From Thermomonas sp. (lineage in GTDB: Bacteria; Pseudomonadota; Gammaproteobacteria; Xanthomonadales; Xanthomonadaceae): a stretch of 64,000 nt of DNA. Of this stretch, positions 35,760 to 44,431 are shown piece after piece. Within the stretch, counting starts at the first letter, position 1. The number at the start of each line of letters is the position of its first letter. The position numbers were made by a program, and so were the translations under genes. The notes under the pieces are model-generated. The model saw only the letters and a program-made list of their open reading frames with translations. It did no database searches and was not told the origin of the DNA. Location: contig JAIMKJ010000003.1 in the NCBI GenBank assembly GCA_020692565.1, positions 21,793-85,792 of the forward strand, read 5' to 3'.

Positions 35760-36242
35760 ATGTTCGACGTCATTCTCCATCAGCCCGAAATCCCGCCGAA
35801 TACCGGCAACGTCATCCGCCTGTGCGCGAACACCGGGGCGCGGCTGCATCTGGTCCGTCCGCTCGGGTTCACGCTGGAAGACGCGCAACTGCGCCGCGCC
35901 GGGCTGGATTACCACGAGTACGCCGAACTGCGCGTGCACGACTCGCTGGACGGCGCGGTCGCGGCGATCGCCGAAGCGAATAGGGCGCCACCGCGGCTGT
36001 TCGCGCTGAGCACGCGCAACGCCACGCGCTACGACCGGGTCGCGTTCGCGCCCGGCGACGCGTTCCTGTTCGGGCCGGAAACCCGCGGCCTGCCCGCAGA
36101 CGTGCTGACGGCCATTCCCGACGCGCACCGGCTGCGCCTGCCGATGCGGCCCGACAACCGCAGCCTGAATCTGTCGAATGCGGTGGCGGTGGTGGTGTTC
36201 GAGGCCTGGCGGCAGCAGGGATTCGTCGGCGCATCGGCGTAG
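35760..36242 (+). CDS. trmL: TrmL, tRNA (cytidine/uridine-34-2'-O)-methyltransferase
   Basis: A 160-residue SPOUT methyltransferase. The TrmL signature is plain: PEIPPNTGNVIRLCANTGARLHLV, LRRAGLDYHEY and the C-terminal knot segment FGPETRGLPADVL and RSLNLSNAVAVVVFEAWRQ. It methylates the ribose of the wobble base in certain tRNA-Leu. ATG 35760 (MFDVILHQ) matches the usual family start; an upstream ATG at 35751 would add three residues. Normal length for the family. Confidence 0.93.
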   Translation: MFDVILHQPEIPPNTGNVIRLCANTGARLHLVRPLGFTLEDAQLRRAGLDYHEYAELRVHDSLDGAVAAIAEANRAPPRLFALSTRNATRYDRVAFAPGDAFLFGPETRGLPADVLTAIPDAHRLRLPMRPDNRSLNLSNAVAVVVFEAWRQQGFVGASA

Positions 36243-36279
36243 GATGACGCCGGCCGCCCGTTCACCAGAGGTATCGCCG

Positions 36280-37191
36280 ATGTCGAAGATTCCCGATCGA
36301 AGCGCCAAGGATTTCGATCCCGAAGTGCTGCAGTTGTTCGACCAGTACGTGCACGGCGCGATCGACCGTCGCGGATTCCTGCTCGGCGCCGCGCGATTCG
36401 CGGTCGGCGCCGCCAGCGCCGCCGGGCTGCTCGCCGCGCTCAGCCCGCAGTTCGCCGCGGCGCAGGAAGTCGCCGGCGACGATCCGCGACTGGTCGCCGA
36501 ATATGTCGAATTCCCGTCGCCGCAGGGCTACGGCACCGCGCGCGGTTATCTGGTGAAACCGGCGAAGATCCGCAAGCCGTTGCCGGTGGTGCTGGTCGTG
36601 CATGAGAACCGCGGTCTGAATCCGCATATCGAAGACATCGCGCGCCGCCTGGCGCTGGAGGATTTCATCGCGTTCGCGCCGGATGCGCTGTTCCCGCTGG
36701 GCGGCTATCCGGGCAACGAAGATGACGCACGCACGCTGTTCGGCAAGCTCGATCAGGCGAAGACCCGCGAGGATTTCATCGCCGCCGCCGATATGCTGCG
36801 CGGCATCGAACACGGCGACGGGCGCCTGGGCGTGGTCGGATTCTGCTACGGCGGTGCGATCGCCAACTTCCTCGCCACGCGCCTGCCCTGGCTGGATGCG
36901 GCCGCACCGTTCTACGGCAGCGCCGCGCCGATCGAAGACGTGCCGAAGATCGAGGCCGAACTGCTGGTGGTGCTGGCCGACAACGACGAACGCGTCAACG
37001 CCAGCTGGCCGGCCTACGAAACCGCGCTGAAGGCGGCGGACGTGCGCTACACCCTGCTGCGTCCGCCGGGCACCCAGCACGGTTTCAACAACAACACCAC
37101 GCCACGTTACGATGCCGATGCCGCGCGCGAGGCATGGGGCCGCACCCTGGCACTGTTCGAGCGCACGCTGCGCAACCCGCGCAAAGACTGA
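36280..37191 (+). CDS. Tat-exported dienelactone hydrolase family protein
   Basis: A 303-residue alpha/beta hydrolase. The N-terminus holds a twin-arginine signal, DRRGFLLGAARFAVG, with a hydrophobic core up to about residue 62, so it is exported folded. The hydrolase part has VVHENRGLNPHIEDIARR (oxyanion region), nucleophile Cys in VGFCYGGA, the acid Asp likely in VVLADNDERVN and the His in GTQHGFNNNT, the Cys-Asp-His triad of dienelactone hydrolases. The natural substrate is unknown. It begins at MSKIPDRS, 37 bp after trmL. Confidence 0.9.
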   Translation: MSKIPDRSAKDFDPEVLQLFDQYVHGAIDRRGFLLGAARFAVGAASAAGLLAALSPQFAAAQEVAGDDPRLVAEYVEFPSPQGYGTARGYLVKPAKIRKPLPVVLVVHENRGLNPHIEDIARRLALEDFIAFAPDALFPLGGYPGNEDDARTLFGKLDQAKTREDFIAAADMLRGIEHGDGRLGVVGFCYGGAIANFLATRLPWLDAAAPFYGSAAPIEDVPKIEAELLVVLADNDERVNASWPAYETALKAADVRYTLLRPPGTQHGFNNNTTPRYDADAAREAWGRTLALFERTLRNPRKD

Positions 37192-37230
37192 GATCGGACT
37201 GGAATCGAAAGCATTGCCCGCCGCACAAAC

Positions 37231-37259
37231 GGCGGGGGCGGCCTGCAGCCGCCCCCGCC
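37231..37259. terminator. Strong hairpin between convergent genes
   Basis: Arms GGCGGGGGCGGC (37231-37242) and GCCGCCCCCGCC (37248-37259) form a 12-bp perfect stem with a 5-base loop, between the stops of the dienelactone hydrolase (+) and EF-hand (-) genes. It lacks a U-run but is well placed to stop both transcripts. Confidence 0.6.
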
Positions 37260-37338
37260 TCACGATGCCGCATGACCATCGTGTCCATCATCTATCTGTG
37301 CATGTCCGCCGCGAACGATATCGCGGCAGACGAACGCG

Positions 37339-37677
37339 TTACTTCTGCGGACGGGCCTTGCCGTCCCCGTTCATGGCCAGATAGTTCTTGTACTCCTCGC
37401 CGGTCAGCTGACCGTCGGCGTTGGTGTCGGCTGCATCGAACACCGCTTCCAGCGACGGGATCGGCGCGGCTTCGGTCTTGTCGAGATTACCGTCCTTGTT
37501 CACGTCCAGATCGGCCCACGTCTTCTTGCCGGGCTCGGCCGGCGTGGCCGGCTGCGACTGCGCGGTCTGCGCCTGATCGGTGGGGGGCGTGCTGTCCTGC
37601 GCGAAAGCGGCCGGAGCGGCGATCGCAGTGGCGAGGGCCAGGAGGCCGGTCAAACGAAGCTGGGAAGTCTTGGTCAT
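37339..37677 (-). CDS. Exported EF-hand calcium-binding protein
   Basis: A 112-residue protein with a signal peptide (MTKTSQLRLTGLLALATAIA, cleavage near AFAQD), a Gln/Thr/Pro-rich linker and a pair of EF-hand loops: DVNKDGNLDKTE and DTNADGQLTGEE. Acidic residues at positions 1, 3, 5 and 12 of both loops are intact, so calcium binding is expected. Small periplasmic EF-hand proteins of this kind are frequent in Xanthomonadaceae; partner unknown. The ATG at 37677 begins the signal peptide. Confidence 0.87.
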   Translation of the reverse strand: MTKTSQLRLTGLLALATAIAAPAAFAQDSTPPTDQAQTAQSQPATPAEPGKKTWADLDVNKDGNLDKTEAAPIPSLEAVFDAADTNADGQLTGEEYKNYLAMNGDGKARPQK

Positions 37678-38012
37678 TGCGTATTCTCCGGTATGTGCTT
37701 GAAGGAAGGATCGATGCGTCATTCACTTCGATCGGGGCCTACGATGCGATCGGCGCAATGAATCGAAACCGTGTCGCGAACGCACGCGCAACACGGTGTT
37801 AACCACTCGCGCAGAAGATCACGCTAGGCGGCATCGCACATCCACCGTATCGCGGGGCATACGCGGAATAAACTGAACGTTCGCGCCAGCAGAATTCGCT
37901 GAACGCAACACAACCTTCACCAAATGGCCCCGCAACGGAATCGCCTTGCAGCGCATCGGCACGCCTCCGGCCAATGCATCGGGGGCACCGAATGCGACGA
38001 ACATCACGCCCA
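37678..38012. other. Intergenic region upstream of the EF-hand gene
   Basis: No supported gene. A 7-bp inverted repeat (ACCGTGT at 37768-37774, ACACGGT at 37791-37797) could be a regulatory site for the EF-hand gene or part of the end of the thioredoxin transcript. Short open frames here look like shadows. Confidence 0.45.
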
Positions 38013-38333
38013 TCACAACAACGACAGCGCGCGCTCGATTTCTTCCTTCGACGTCGGCCGCACCACTCGCGCCAACTCTTCGCCATCGCGCAGCACCAGC
38101 ACGCTCGGCCACAGTTTGATCCGGAACGACCGCCCCAGCGGCTTTCCGGAGCCGTCCTCGATCTTCAGGTGCCGGATCTCGTCGCGCGTCGACAGCGCGG
38201 CTTCCAGCAACGGCTGCGCAGCGATGCAATGCGGGCACCACGGCGCACCGAATTCAAGCACGGTGGCGCCGGGCAGCGCATCGACGTCGCTGCGGGCGGG
38301 CTCTCGTGAGGCATGGGCGGCGGTGTATGGCAT
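38013..38333 (-). CDS. Thioredoxin-family protein
   Basis: A 106-residue thioredoxin-fold protein with the redox motif CPHC in FGAPWCPHCIAAQP and the cis-Pro segment LWPSVLVLRDGEEL. It lacks a signal peptide, so it should act in the cytoplasm. The CPHC dipeptide differs from the CGPC of standard thioredoxins and is DsbA-like. It starts 27 bp after the stop of the predicted T4SS effector on the same strand; an immunity role was considered, but the intact redox site argues for an ordinary thioredoxin. Confidence 0.85.
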   Translation of the reverse strand: MPYTAAHASREPARSDVDALPGATVLEFGAPWCPHCIAAQPLLEAALSTRDEIRHLKIEDGSGKPLGRSFRIKLWPSVLVLRDGEELARVVRPTSKEEIERALSLL

Positions 38334-38360
38334 GGTGGTCCCGGTTCGTTGCGCGGCGCG

Positions 38361-40100
38361 TCAACTGAGGCTGTGCGCGGTGGCGCGCGTCGCCGTCTGC
38401 GTCGGATCCTGCGGCGGCGGCGGATTGTCCGCCATCAGTTTCGCGGTCACTTCCATCGGCTGGTTCTTGAAGATGTCGACCGGAAACCACACCTTGCCGG
38501 TATCCGCATCCAATGGACCCTGCACGCCGAACACCTTCGCGCCCTGCCCGTCGTTGGCGGCCACCACATGGTCGATGTCGGCAAGACGCGCCTCGCGCGC
38601 GAAGGCGACCATCGTCATGGCGACATTCTCGCGCTGCCGCTCGGACAGCGGACCCACCACCGCGGCATCGAGCTTGCCGACCTCGCCCTTGAGCTTGTCG
38701 AACAACGCCAGGTCCTGCAGCGGCATCGAGAGGATCGCAGCATCGCGGGCACTCACGAGGCCGGCGTCGTCCTCCACGGACTTCACACGCTTGGGCTGCG
38801 ATTCCAGCGCGGAATCGTCCGTCTCAACTACGAAGACCGGCGCATCGTCGTCCCCTCGCCCTCGCTTCCTGAGCAGGCTCGCATCGTCGTCGTCGCGGAC
38901 AGGCGCCACGAAAGGATCGTCGTCGTCCAGCGCCAGCGCTGCGTCCTGCGGCAGGGTCATCGTGACTTCGTCGTCGTGCGCGAGCGCGCCAAGCGCGGGG
39001 TCGAACACCGACGCATCGTCGTCATAGACGATCGGCGCGTCGTCCTCGACCACTATCGTCGTGGGTTCCGGCGTGCCGTATTCGGCGTCGTCCAGCTCAG
39101 GATCGTAGAGCTGCCCGTCCACGCCGATCTCCCATTCGTGGCCACTGTTCGCGCTGCGCGACATCAGGCGCAGATTCTCGGGGTTGTTGTAAAGATCGAG
39201 CACATCCGCCTTGGAGATGCCGGGCACGGGTTCGTCGCCGTTGATCGCTGCCTGCAGGCGCTCGGCCTCGTTCTGCTTGAGCATCTGATCCAGCGCGACC
39301 GTGAACGGGATCTCATGGTCGATGTCGATGCCGCCGCGGGTCAGATACTGCTTTGTCACCGGGCACTGGAACAGCTGTACGGCATGATCCTTGGACCGGT
39401 CGTCGAGATGATCCGGATCGGGCACTTTCACTTCGCCCGCATAGGCTTCCTTCAGGGCGTGATTGAGCCAGGTCGTCTTGATGCTGTCGTCGAACGCGAG
39501 ACCTTCGCGCTTGACGCCCGAGGTCCATGACGCATCGGTCGTCCTGGAGGTGCGGTTGGCGGAATCCACTTCCGGGTCGTAGGCGGGGTAGTCGACGGTG
39601 ACGTCGAAGCGCATCTTCTTGTCCACCCACGCCGCCCATTGCGGCGAATCGACGCCGTGCTCGTCGAGAATCTTGTCGGCGCTGTCGCGCGCGCGATTGT
39701 AGGTGGCGGGAATCGTGCGCAGATTGCCGACATCGTTGTACGCCAGCATCGCATCGGCCTTGGACCAGACTTCGAGCGTCTCGAAGTGTTCCTTCCACGG
39801 CGTCTTGTGATCGACGTCCAGCGCCTCCGCGGAATTCCAGGTGCGGGTTCGCTCGTCGAAGAACAGCAGCAGCGGCTGGCCCCGATGCGTCACCTCGGCG
39901 CTACGCGCGTTGCCGGGTTCCTCCGTCCATTCGTTGCGCATGTAGTCCACGGTCGAGTCGTAGAACTTCAGCCCCTTCCGGCTGTTCTCTCCCTTCCACT
40001 GGTTGTCGTACCCCTCGCCATGCGCAGGCGGCGATTCATCGTCGGTGTATGCGATCTCGACGTATTCACCGCTCAGCAGTTGTTCGCGCTTGCGTGGCAT
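38361..40100 (-). CDS. Predicted Xanthomonadales T4SS effector with two HNH motifs (X-Tfe)
   Basis: A 579-residue protein with no signal peptide. Two related N-terminal modules each begin with GLxFxDS (43-49 and 200-206) and carry an HNH-like motif: LDVDHKTP (94-101) with VGNLR (124-128), and GIDIDHEIP (257-265) with NPENLR (306-311) then SGHEWE (319-324). An Asp-rich linker follows (about 340-445). Residues about 450-560 match the XVIPCD secretion domain (RQRENVAMTMVAFAREARL, IDHVVAANDG, KVFGVQGPLDAD) and the tail is Pro/Gln/Thr-rich. XVIPCD proteins are delivered by the antibacterial type IV secretion system. GAGGGA precedes the ATG. No T4SS genes or clear immunity gene are nearby. Confidence 0.8.
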   Translation of the reverse strand: MPRKREQLLSGEYVEIAYTDDESPPAHGEGYDNQWKGENSRKGLKFYDSTVDYMRNEWTEEPGNARSAEVTHRGQPLLLFFDERTRTWNSAEALDVDHKTPWKEHFETLEVWSKADAMLAYNDVGNLRTIPATYNRARDSADKILDEHGVDSPQWAAWVDKKMRFDVTVDYPAYDPEVDSANRTSRTTDASWTSGVKREGLAFDDSIKTTWLNHALKEAYAGEVKVPDPDHLDDRSKDHAVQLFQCPVTKQYLTRGGIDIDHEIPFTVALDQMLKQNEAERLQAAINGDEPVPGISKADVLDLYNNPENLRLMSRSANSGHEWEIGVDGQLYDPELDDAEYGTPEPTTIVVEDDAPIVYDDDASVFDPALGALAHDDEVTMTLPQDAALALDDDDPFVAPVRDDDDASLLRKRGRGDDDAPVFVVETDDSALESQPKRVKSVEDDAGLVSARDAAILSMPLQDLALFDKLKGEVGKLDAAVVGPLSERQRENVAMTMVAFAREARLADIDHVVAANDGQGAKVFGVQGPLDADTGKVWFPVDIFKNQPMEVTAKLMADNPPPPQDPTQTATRATAHSLS

Positions 40101-40178
40101 GCTCGTTCCCTCGTCCGGTGTCGTGCTCTGGTGTCGCGATGCCCGCCGCACCCGATCGGCGAACTGGAGCCGGCCGCC

Positions 40179-41735
40179 TCAGCGACGTTCGCGGGCTGGG
40201 CGTAATTTACATCCATGCCGGCCCCTTGCACATGCCGCATCGTTACCGCGAGGGCCGGCATCGATGGCGGGAGCAGCCGGCACCCCGGTCGATACCGGCG
40301 GCGTCGCTGTCGGTCGCGGGCGCACGAGCGGCGCTGCGCCCGGCAACTCGAACGGCCCGATCAGACTGTCGATATCCACCTCTTCCAACGCACCGATGTC
40401 GACGGTGAAATAGCCCTGTGGAATCCGTGCGCGCTGGTCGCCCAGCGCTAACTTGGTGCGCAGCGGCGGGTCGTAGAGTCTCGCCGGTAATGCCCACGGC
40501 ATCGGGAAGGCGGCCGGCGACGGCGGTCGGTTGATGCCCGCGTTGCGCAACGGGCTGTCCGGAAGCGGGCGGAAGTCGCGCTGCGCGATGTCGCGGAAAC
40601 CGGGATCGCTTGCTCGCACGGTGCCGGTCCATTCCGGCGGCACGAAGGTCGCGGTGCTCTGCACCCAGTTGCGGGTGCCGAACACCCTGCGCCCGTCGCT
40701 CCACGGCTGGGTGACGAACGGCGCGCAGACCGGCGTATCGGCGGTGGTGTTCTCGCGCAGGATCGCCGGCGCCGCACCATTCGTCTGGTAGATCGCGTTG
40801 TTGTGCATCTCGACGCTGCCCACGCCCAACTGCACGTAGACCGCGGTCCGCGTGCCCGGGCTGTCGAAGACGATGGTGTTGCCGACCATCCGCACGCGGC
40901 CGTCGCTGGCGCCGTTGAGGTCGCCGCCGATGCGGATCGCATTCGGCCATGAGGTCGAAGTGTGGAGGATGACGTTGCCGATCAGCTCGGCATCCTCGCG
41001 CTTCGTCGCCCGCGTCCAGCCGCTGGCCTGGGTTTCGCAGTCGGGGCCGATCAGTTCGATCTCCTGATAGACCGATCCCTCGAACCAGTTGAAGTGGATC
41101 TCGCTGCGCTCGTGCCGGCTCTTCAGCAGATTGCCGCCGTTGCCGTTGTGGACGTAGTTGAAGCGCATGCGGAACACCGATCCCGGATACGCGATCTCGT
41201 CGGACTGCATGTAGATCGGATGCCGGGTCGACCCCGAACCGGCTTCATAGATCTCGCTGTATTCCAGGGTGAACGAGCCGGAATTGAGGTCGGCGCCGAG
41301 GATCCCGTGCCCGGGGCAGGCATGGATCACCGCATCGCGCACGGTCACGTCGTGGGCTTCGCTGAACACGCAGCTGTTGCTGCCGCCGCGCACCTCGAAC
41401 CCCTCGAACACGACGTGGTTCGACTGCTGGAACTTGATGGTGTGCGCGCCGCCCTGGATCAGCGGCCGGGTCGCGCCGGCCGCACGATTCCAACGGATGA
41501 TCACCGGGTTGCCGGGAGCGCCACCGTCGTCGTTGCCGACCACCACGCTGCCGTAGATCGCATTGCCATCGACCTCGACGATATCGCCGGGCGCCAGATT
41601 GTTGTTCGAGAAGACCGCCGACAGTTGCGTGTAATCGCGACCCACGGGGCCGACGGTATAAGTCCGCGCGGCAACGATGGAGGACGATGACAGCGCGATC
41701 GCAGCGATCGCCAGGGTGAGGGTGCATTTCGGCAT
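40179..41735 (-). CDS. Exported right-handed parallel beta-helix protein
   Basis: A 518-residue protein with a signal peptide (MPKCTLTLAIAAIALSSSSI). The body has the repeating pattern of a right-handed beta-helix: NPVIIRWNRAAGATRPLIQG, SNHVVFEGFEVRGGSNSCVF, HDVTVRDAVIHACPGHGI, and further DGRVRMVGNTIVFDSP-type rungs. Such proteins include polysaccharide lyases and surface adhesins; no lyase signature is recognised. The C-terminal 60 residues are Pro/Ala/Arg-rich. The ATG at 41735 begins the signal peptide. It lies upstream of the T4SS effector on the same strand, 78 bp apart, with no evident functional link. Confidence 0.82.
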   Translation of the reverse strand: MPKCTLTLAIAAIALSSSSIVAARTYTVGPVGRDYTQLSAVFSNNNLAPGDIVEVDGNAIYGSVVVGNDDGGAPGNPVIIRWNRAAGATRPLIQGGAHTIKFQQSNHVVFEGFEVRGGSNSCVFSEAHDVTVRDAVIHACPGHGILGADLNSGSFTLEYSEIYEAGSGSTRHPIYMQSDEIAYPGSVFRMRFNYVHNGNGGNLLKSRHERSEIHFNWFEGSVYQEIELIGPDCETQASGWTRATKREDAELIGNVILHTSTSWPNAIRIGGDLNGASDGRVRMVGNTIVFDSPGTRTAVYVQLGVGSVEMHNNAIYQTNGAAPAILRENTTADTPVCAPFVTQPWSDGRRVFGTRNWVQSTATFVPPEWTGTVRASDPGFRDIAQRDFRPLPDSPLRNAGINRPPSPAAFPMPWALPARLYDPPLRTKLALGDQRARIPQGYFTVDIGALEEVDIDSLIGPFELPGAAPLVRPRPTATPPVSTGVPAAPAIDAGPRGNDAACARGRHGCKLRPARERR

Positions 41736-41925
41736 GGCGCGGTCTCTCCGGCAAGGGGACGTCGATCGGTGCCGCCCCCAACGCCACCGCGTCCGCCAAG
41801 GATCGCATATGTGCCGCGCCGGTCCGTGAATGCGATCACGCCAGCGCGATCGCCACACGCGCGGGCGACGCCATACATCGCCGCACATGCGGCATCATGC
41901 GCGTTCACATCGAATGGAGCCGCGC

Positions 41926-42444
41926 ATGAGCGACTGGACCCGCCTGATCCGCGATGTCGCGGACTTTCCGAAACCGGGCATCGTCTTCAAGGACATCACC
42001 CCGGTGCTGGCCGATGCCGTGGGCTTCGCAGCGGCGATCGATGCGATGGCCGCTCCCTGGCGCGGACAGGCCATCGATGCGGTGATCGCCATCGAAGCGC
42101 GCGGCTTCATCCTCGGTGCAGCGCTGGCGCAGGCACTCGGCGCCGGTTTCGTGCCCGTGCGCAAACCCGGCAAGCTGCCGGGCCGGGTGCTGTCGCAGAC
42201 CTACGCGCTGGAGTACGGGCAGGACACGCTCGAACTGCATGCCGAGGCCGTGCCGGCGGGTGCGCGCGTGCTGCTGGTGGACGATGTGCTGGCCACCGGC
42301 GGCACGCTGGAGGCCGCGCGCGCCCTCGTCGAACGGCTGGATGCGTCTATCGTCGGCGCGATGGTGTTGATCGAACTCGCCGCACTGGGCGGACGCGGGC
42401 GCTGGAACGGCAGCGCGCCGCTGAAGGCCGCACTGACGGCGTGA
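41926..42444 (+). CDS. apt: Adenine phosphoribosyltransferase
   Basis: A 172-residue purine-salvage enzyme (adenine + PRPP to AMP + PPi). Family motifs: [15 protein letters not shown] at the N-terminus, [14 protein letters not shown], the flexible loop with VRKPGKLPG, and the PRPP-binding motif [13 protein letters not shown]. Start ATG 41926 (MSDWTRL); a second ATG at 41914 would add four residues (MEPR). Length is normal. It is divergent from the beta-helix gene with 190 bp between. Confidence 0.96.
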   Translation: MSDWTRLIRDVADFPKPGIVFKDITPVLADAVGFAAAIDAMAAPWRGQAIDAVIAIEARGFILGAALAQALGAGFVPVRKPGKLPGRVLSQTYALEYGQDTLELHAEAVPAGARVLLVDDVLATGGTLEAARALVERLDASIVGAMVLIELAALGGRGRWNGSAPLKAALTA

Positions 42445-42504
42445 AATCGAGCCGGCCGGATCCGGCGAGTACCGGCACCCGCGCAGCGATGGCGTCCGTG
42501 CACA

Positions 42505-42936
42505 TCAACAGTCGTTGTTGCTGTGATTCACCCGCTCGTGCGCGTCTTCCATCGCTTCGACGTCTTTCGCATCGATCTTCTGCCGGCGCAGCTTCACCGG
42601 CCATCGGCGCGCCTGATCGGGACTTGTCCATTCTCCCGACAAGTCCTCACCGGCTTCCTTCAGCATCAATACGCCGCTGAACCCGTGCTCCACCATCACG
42701 AACTGCCGCTTCGCGTTGGCGGTGATCTGCAATTGCAGCCAGCCCGCATTGCGGTCGTAACGATACATACCGTGATACACCGGTTCGCCGTTGCAGGGTT
42801 GCTCGCGCTCGGCGAGATACAGCTCGATCCTGCGTTCGCCCAGGGTGCCGCGATAGACGTGGTCGGCGTTGGCGCATGGCGCCGGCAAAGACATGCCCAA
42901 AGTCGATACCATGACCAACCATGCTGCTGCTTTCAT
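42505..42936 (-). CDS. Exported protein of unknown function
   Basis: A 143-residue protein with a signal peptide (MKAAAWLVMVSTLGMSLPAPCANA). The mature part starts DHVYRGTLGERRIELYLAE and contains a beta-rich core (MYRYDRNAGWLQLQI, QFVMVEHGFSGVLMLKEAGE, LSGEWTSPD), a pattern seen in small proteins that react to cell-envelope state, but I cannot name the family. The C-terminus is charged and ends in NNDC. Start 42936 is chosen to begin the signal peptide. It is divergent from the next small secreted gene at 43155. Confidence 0.65.
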   Translation of the reverse strand: MKAAAWLVMVSTLGMSLPAPCANADHVYRGTLGERRIELYLAEREQPCNGEPVYHGMYRYDRNAGWLQLQITANAKRQFVMVEHGFSGVLMLKEAGEDLSGEWTSPDQARRWPVKLRRQKIDAKDVEAMEDAHERVNHSNNDC

Positions 42937-43154
42937 CAGCTGTGCGCCCCGGGCGTCGAATCGGACATCCATCATACGTCGCCACCCATTCCGCGACGCG
43001 AAAATCGCGCCCAAGCGGAAAAAGCGTACGAACAGGATCATTCGCGCATCGCCGTCATGAAAACGCATTCCCGACGGACGAAACAATTGCAGTCGCACGT
43101 CCCCGCCCGCGAGAATCGCGGCGTCCCGCTCGGGGACATCCACAGGAAACCGCC

Positions 43155-43544
43155 GTGAAGCAATTTCTGGTGACTACGATCGCAGCGTGCATCATGCTCG
43201 CACCGATCACGATCGCACATGCAGGACAGGGGATGGCGGGGCAACAGGTCGACATCATCAACTGGCGCGCTTCTGGCTCTACGTACGCCGCCCGCCACAG
43301 CATGGACAAGTTCCAGTCCATCGGATGCGAAACCTATATCGGCAACGCGACCGGCGAGGTTCATGGCCGTTGCTACGCCACCGATGCCAGCGGCCAATCC
43401 GCGTACTGCTGGACCAAGGACGAACGGTATTCTTCGGTCATGCAATCCGTTTCGGCCTATTCGTACATCGTGTTCAACTGGAACACCAGCACACGCGAAT
43501 GCATCGCAGTCAGCGTGAAGAACAGCTCGGAAACGCTCCCCTGA
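43155..43544 (+). CDS. Small secreted protein with GTG start
   Basis: A 129-residue protein starting with GTG (43155), preceded by AGGAAA at suitable spacing. Signal peptide MKQFLVTTIAACIMLAPITI ends near AHAGQG. The mature chain is rich in Ser, Tyr and Thr with four Cys (CETYIG, GRCYAT, AYCWTK, TRECIAV), so two disulfides are likely. Function unknown. It belongs to a run of small secreted Cys-containing proteins between 42.5 and 46.4 kb. Confidence 0.7.
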   Translation: MKQFLVTTIAACIMLAPITIAHAGQGMAGQQVDIINWRASGSTYAARHSMDKFQSIGCETYIGNATGEVHGRCYATDASGQSAYCWTKDERYSSVMQSVSAYSYIVFNWNTSTRECIAVSVKNSSETLP

Positions 43545-43609
43545 CCGGGTAACACGCGCTTCATGCCCCAAGCTCAGCGGCGACGGTACCATCGGACACC
43601 GCAAAAGAC

Positions 43610-43643
43610 GTGTCCCGGCCTTGCGATCGCCGGGCCGGGACAC
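43610..43643 (-). terminator. Terminator-like hairpin after the small Cys-rich gene
   Basis: Arms GTGTCCCGGCC (43610-43620) and GGCCGGGACAC (43633-43643) form an 11-bp stem; on the minus strand GTCTTTTGC follows. It is 29 bp past the stop of the gene at 43673. Confidence 0.75.
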
Positions 43644-43672
43644 GGGTTCGCGCACCGCGCACATGAAGCCGC

Positions 43673-43891
43673 TTACGGCAACGTCGAACAGCCATTCCGC
43701 AACAGGCAGGCATCCAACTCGCGATGACAGCTCTCCTGCGGGACGCCGCTCGCCATGCAGGTGTAATACCTCGGCATGCAGAAGCGGTAGGCGAACGTGC
43801 AGTTCTGGGCCGCCATCGCGGCAAAGGATGCCCCCAGCAATACGGTCAGCGCCATCGTGGCGATAAGTGGCTTGAGATGCGAACGCTTCAT
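43673..43891 (-). CDS. Small secreted Cys-rich protein
   Basis: A 72-residue protein with a signal peptide (about 28 residues, ending near MAAQN). The mature peptide of about 44 residues has six Cys: NCTFAYRFC, YYTCMAS, ESCHREL, DACLLRNGC, a spacing that would allow three disulfides. It starts with ATG at 43891, and a terminator-like hairpin follows. Function unknown; the compact Cys-rich form suggests an extracellular stable peptide. Confidence 0.68.
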   Translation of the reverse strand: MKRSHLKPLIATMALTVLLGASFAAMAAQNCTFAYRFCMPRYYTCMASGVPQESCHRELDACLLRNGCSTLP

Positions 43892-43972
43892 GGACCTCTC
43901 CCTGGCTAGCCATCCCCTGCCCCACGGAATCTAGCATCGCGACCCGTGCGGGGATTGTGACGCCATCGGCAA

Positions 43973-44358
43973 TCAAGCCTCCTTGCCGAACGGACTCAGT
44001 CGTGACCGCCACAGTCCCGGCGTAGCGGCGCGCTTCCGCGCACGTAGTCGCAACCGATTCGAACCCGTGCCGGTGTATCCGAACGCGAAGTCGTAGCCGT
44101 CGGCATCCGCGTTCTGCAGATCGAAGTCCGTCGTGGCGCGGCCGGACGGTTTTTCTCGAAGAAGCTTCCCGGCAGCTAACGCGGCGACAGCGCATCGAGA
44201 CGCTGCGGATAACGCCCCGCATCGGCGCGATCGCGCGACATCGCCGCCAGGACCACTTCCGCTGCGTGCCGCGCCCCCGCTCGAAGCTGCGTACTCGCCC
44301 GGGCATCGCAGGCGACGGGCGACAGAACGACGCATGCGATGGCGAGCCGGAGTTTCAT
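43973..44358 (-). pseudogene. Small exported protein gene broken by a stop and a frameshift
   Basis: The reading frame begins at ATG 44358 with an export signal (MKLRLAIACVVLSPVACDA) and continues AEVVLAAMSRDRADAGRYPQ to a TAG at 44176-44178 after LDALSPR. The family pattern would be RYLP at that point, so a single base change could explain the stop. The downstream region stays coding-like in another frame, through DADGYDFAFGYTGTGSNRLR to a TGA at 43973. A point stop plus a shift therefore split an ancestral protein of about 125 residues. A sequencing error cannot be excluded. Confidence 0.6.
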
Positions 44359-44431
44359 GGCATGCCTCGCAGCACGCCAGTCCCTGACCCGACCACATGA
44401 TTGCCGCGGCAGGAATGCAGAGCCGGTTCGA

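Noticed and set aside
38013..38333. Thioredoxin as the immunity protein of the HNH effector
   Set aside because: The intact CPHC redox site and cis-Pro segment point to an ordinary thioredoxin; position alone is not enough.
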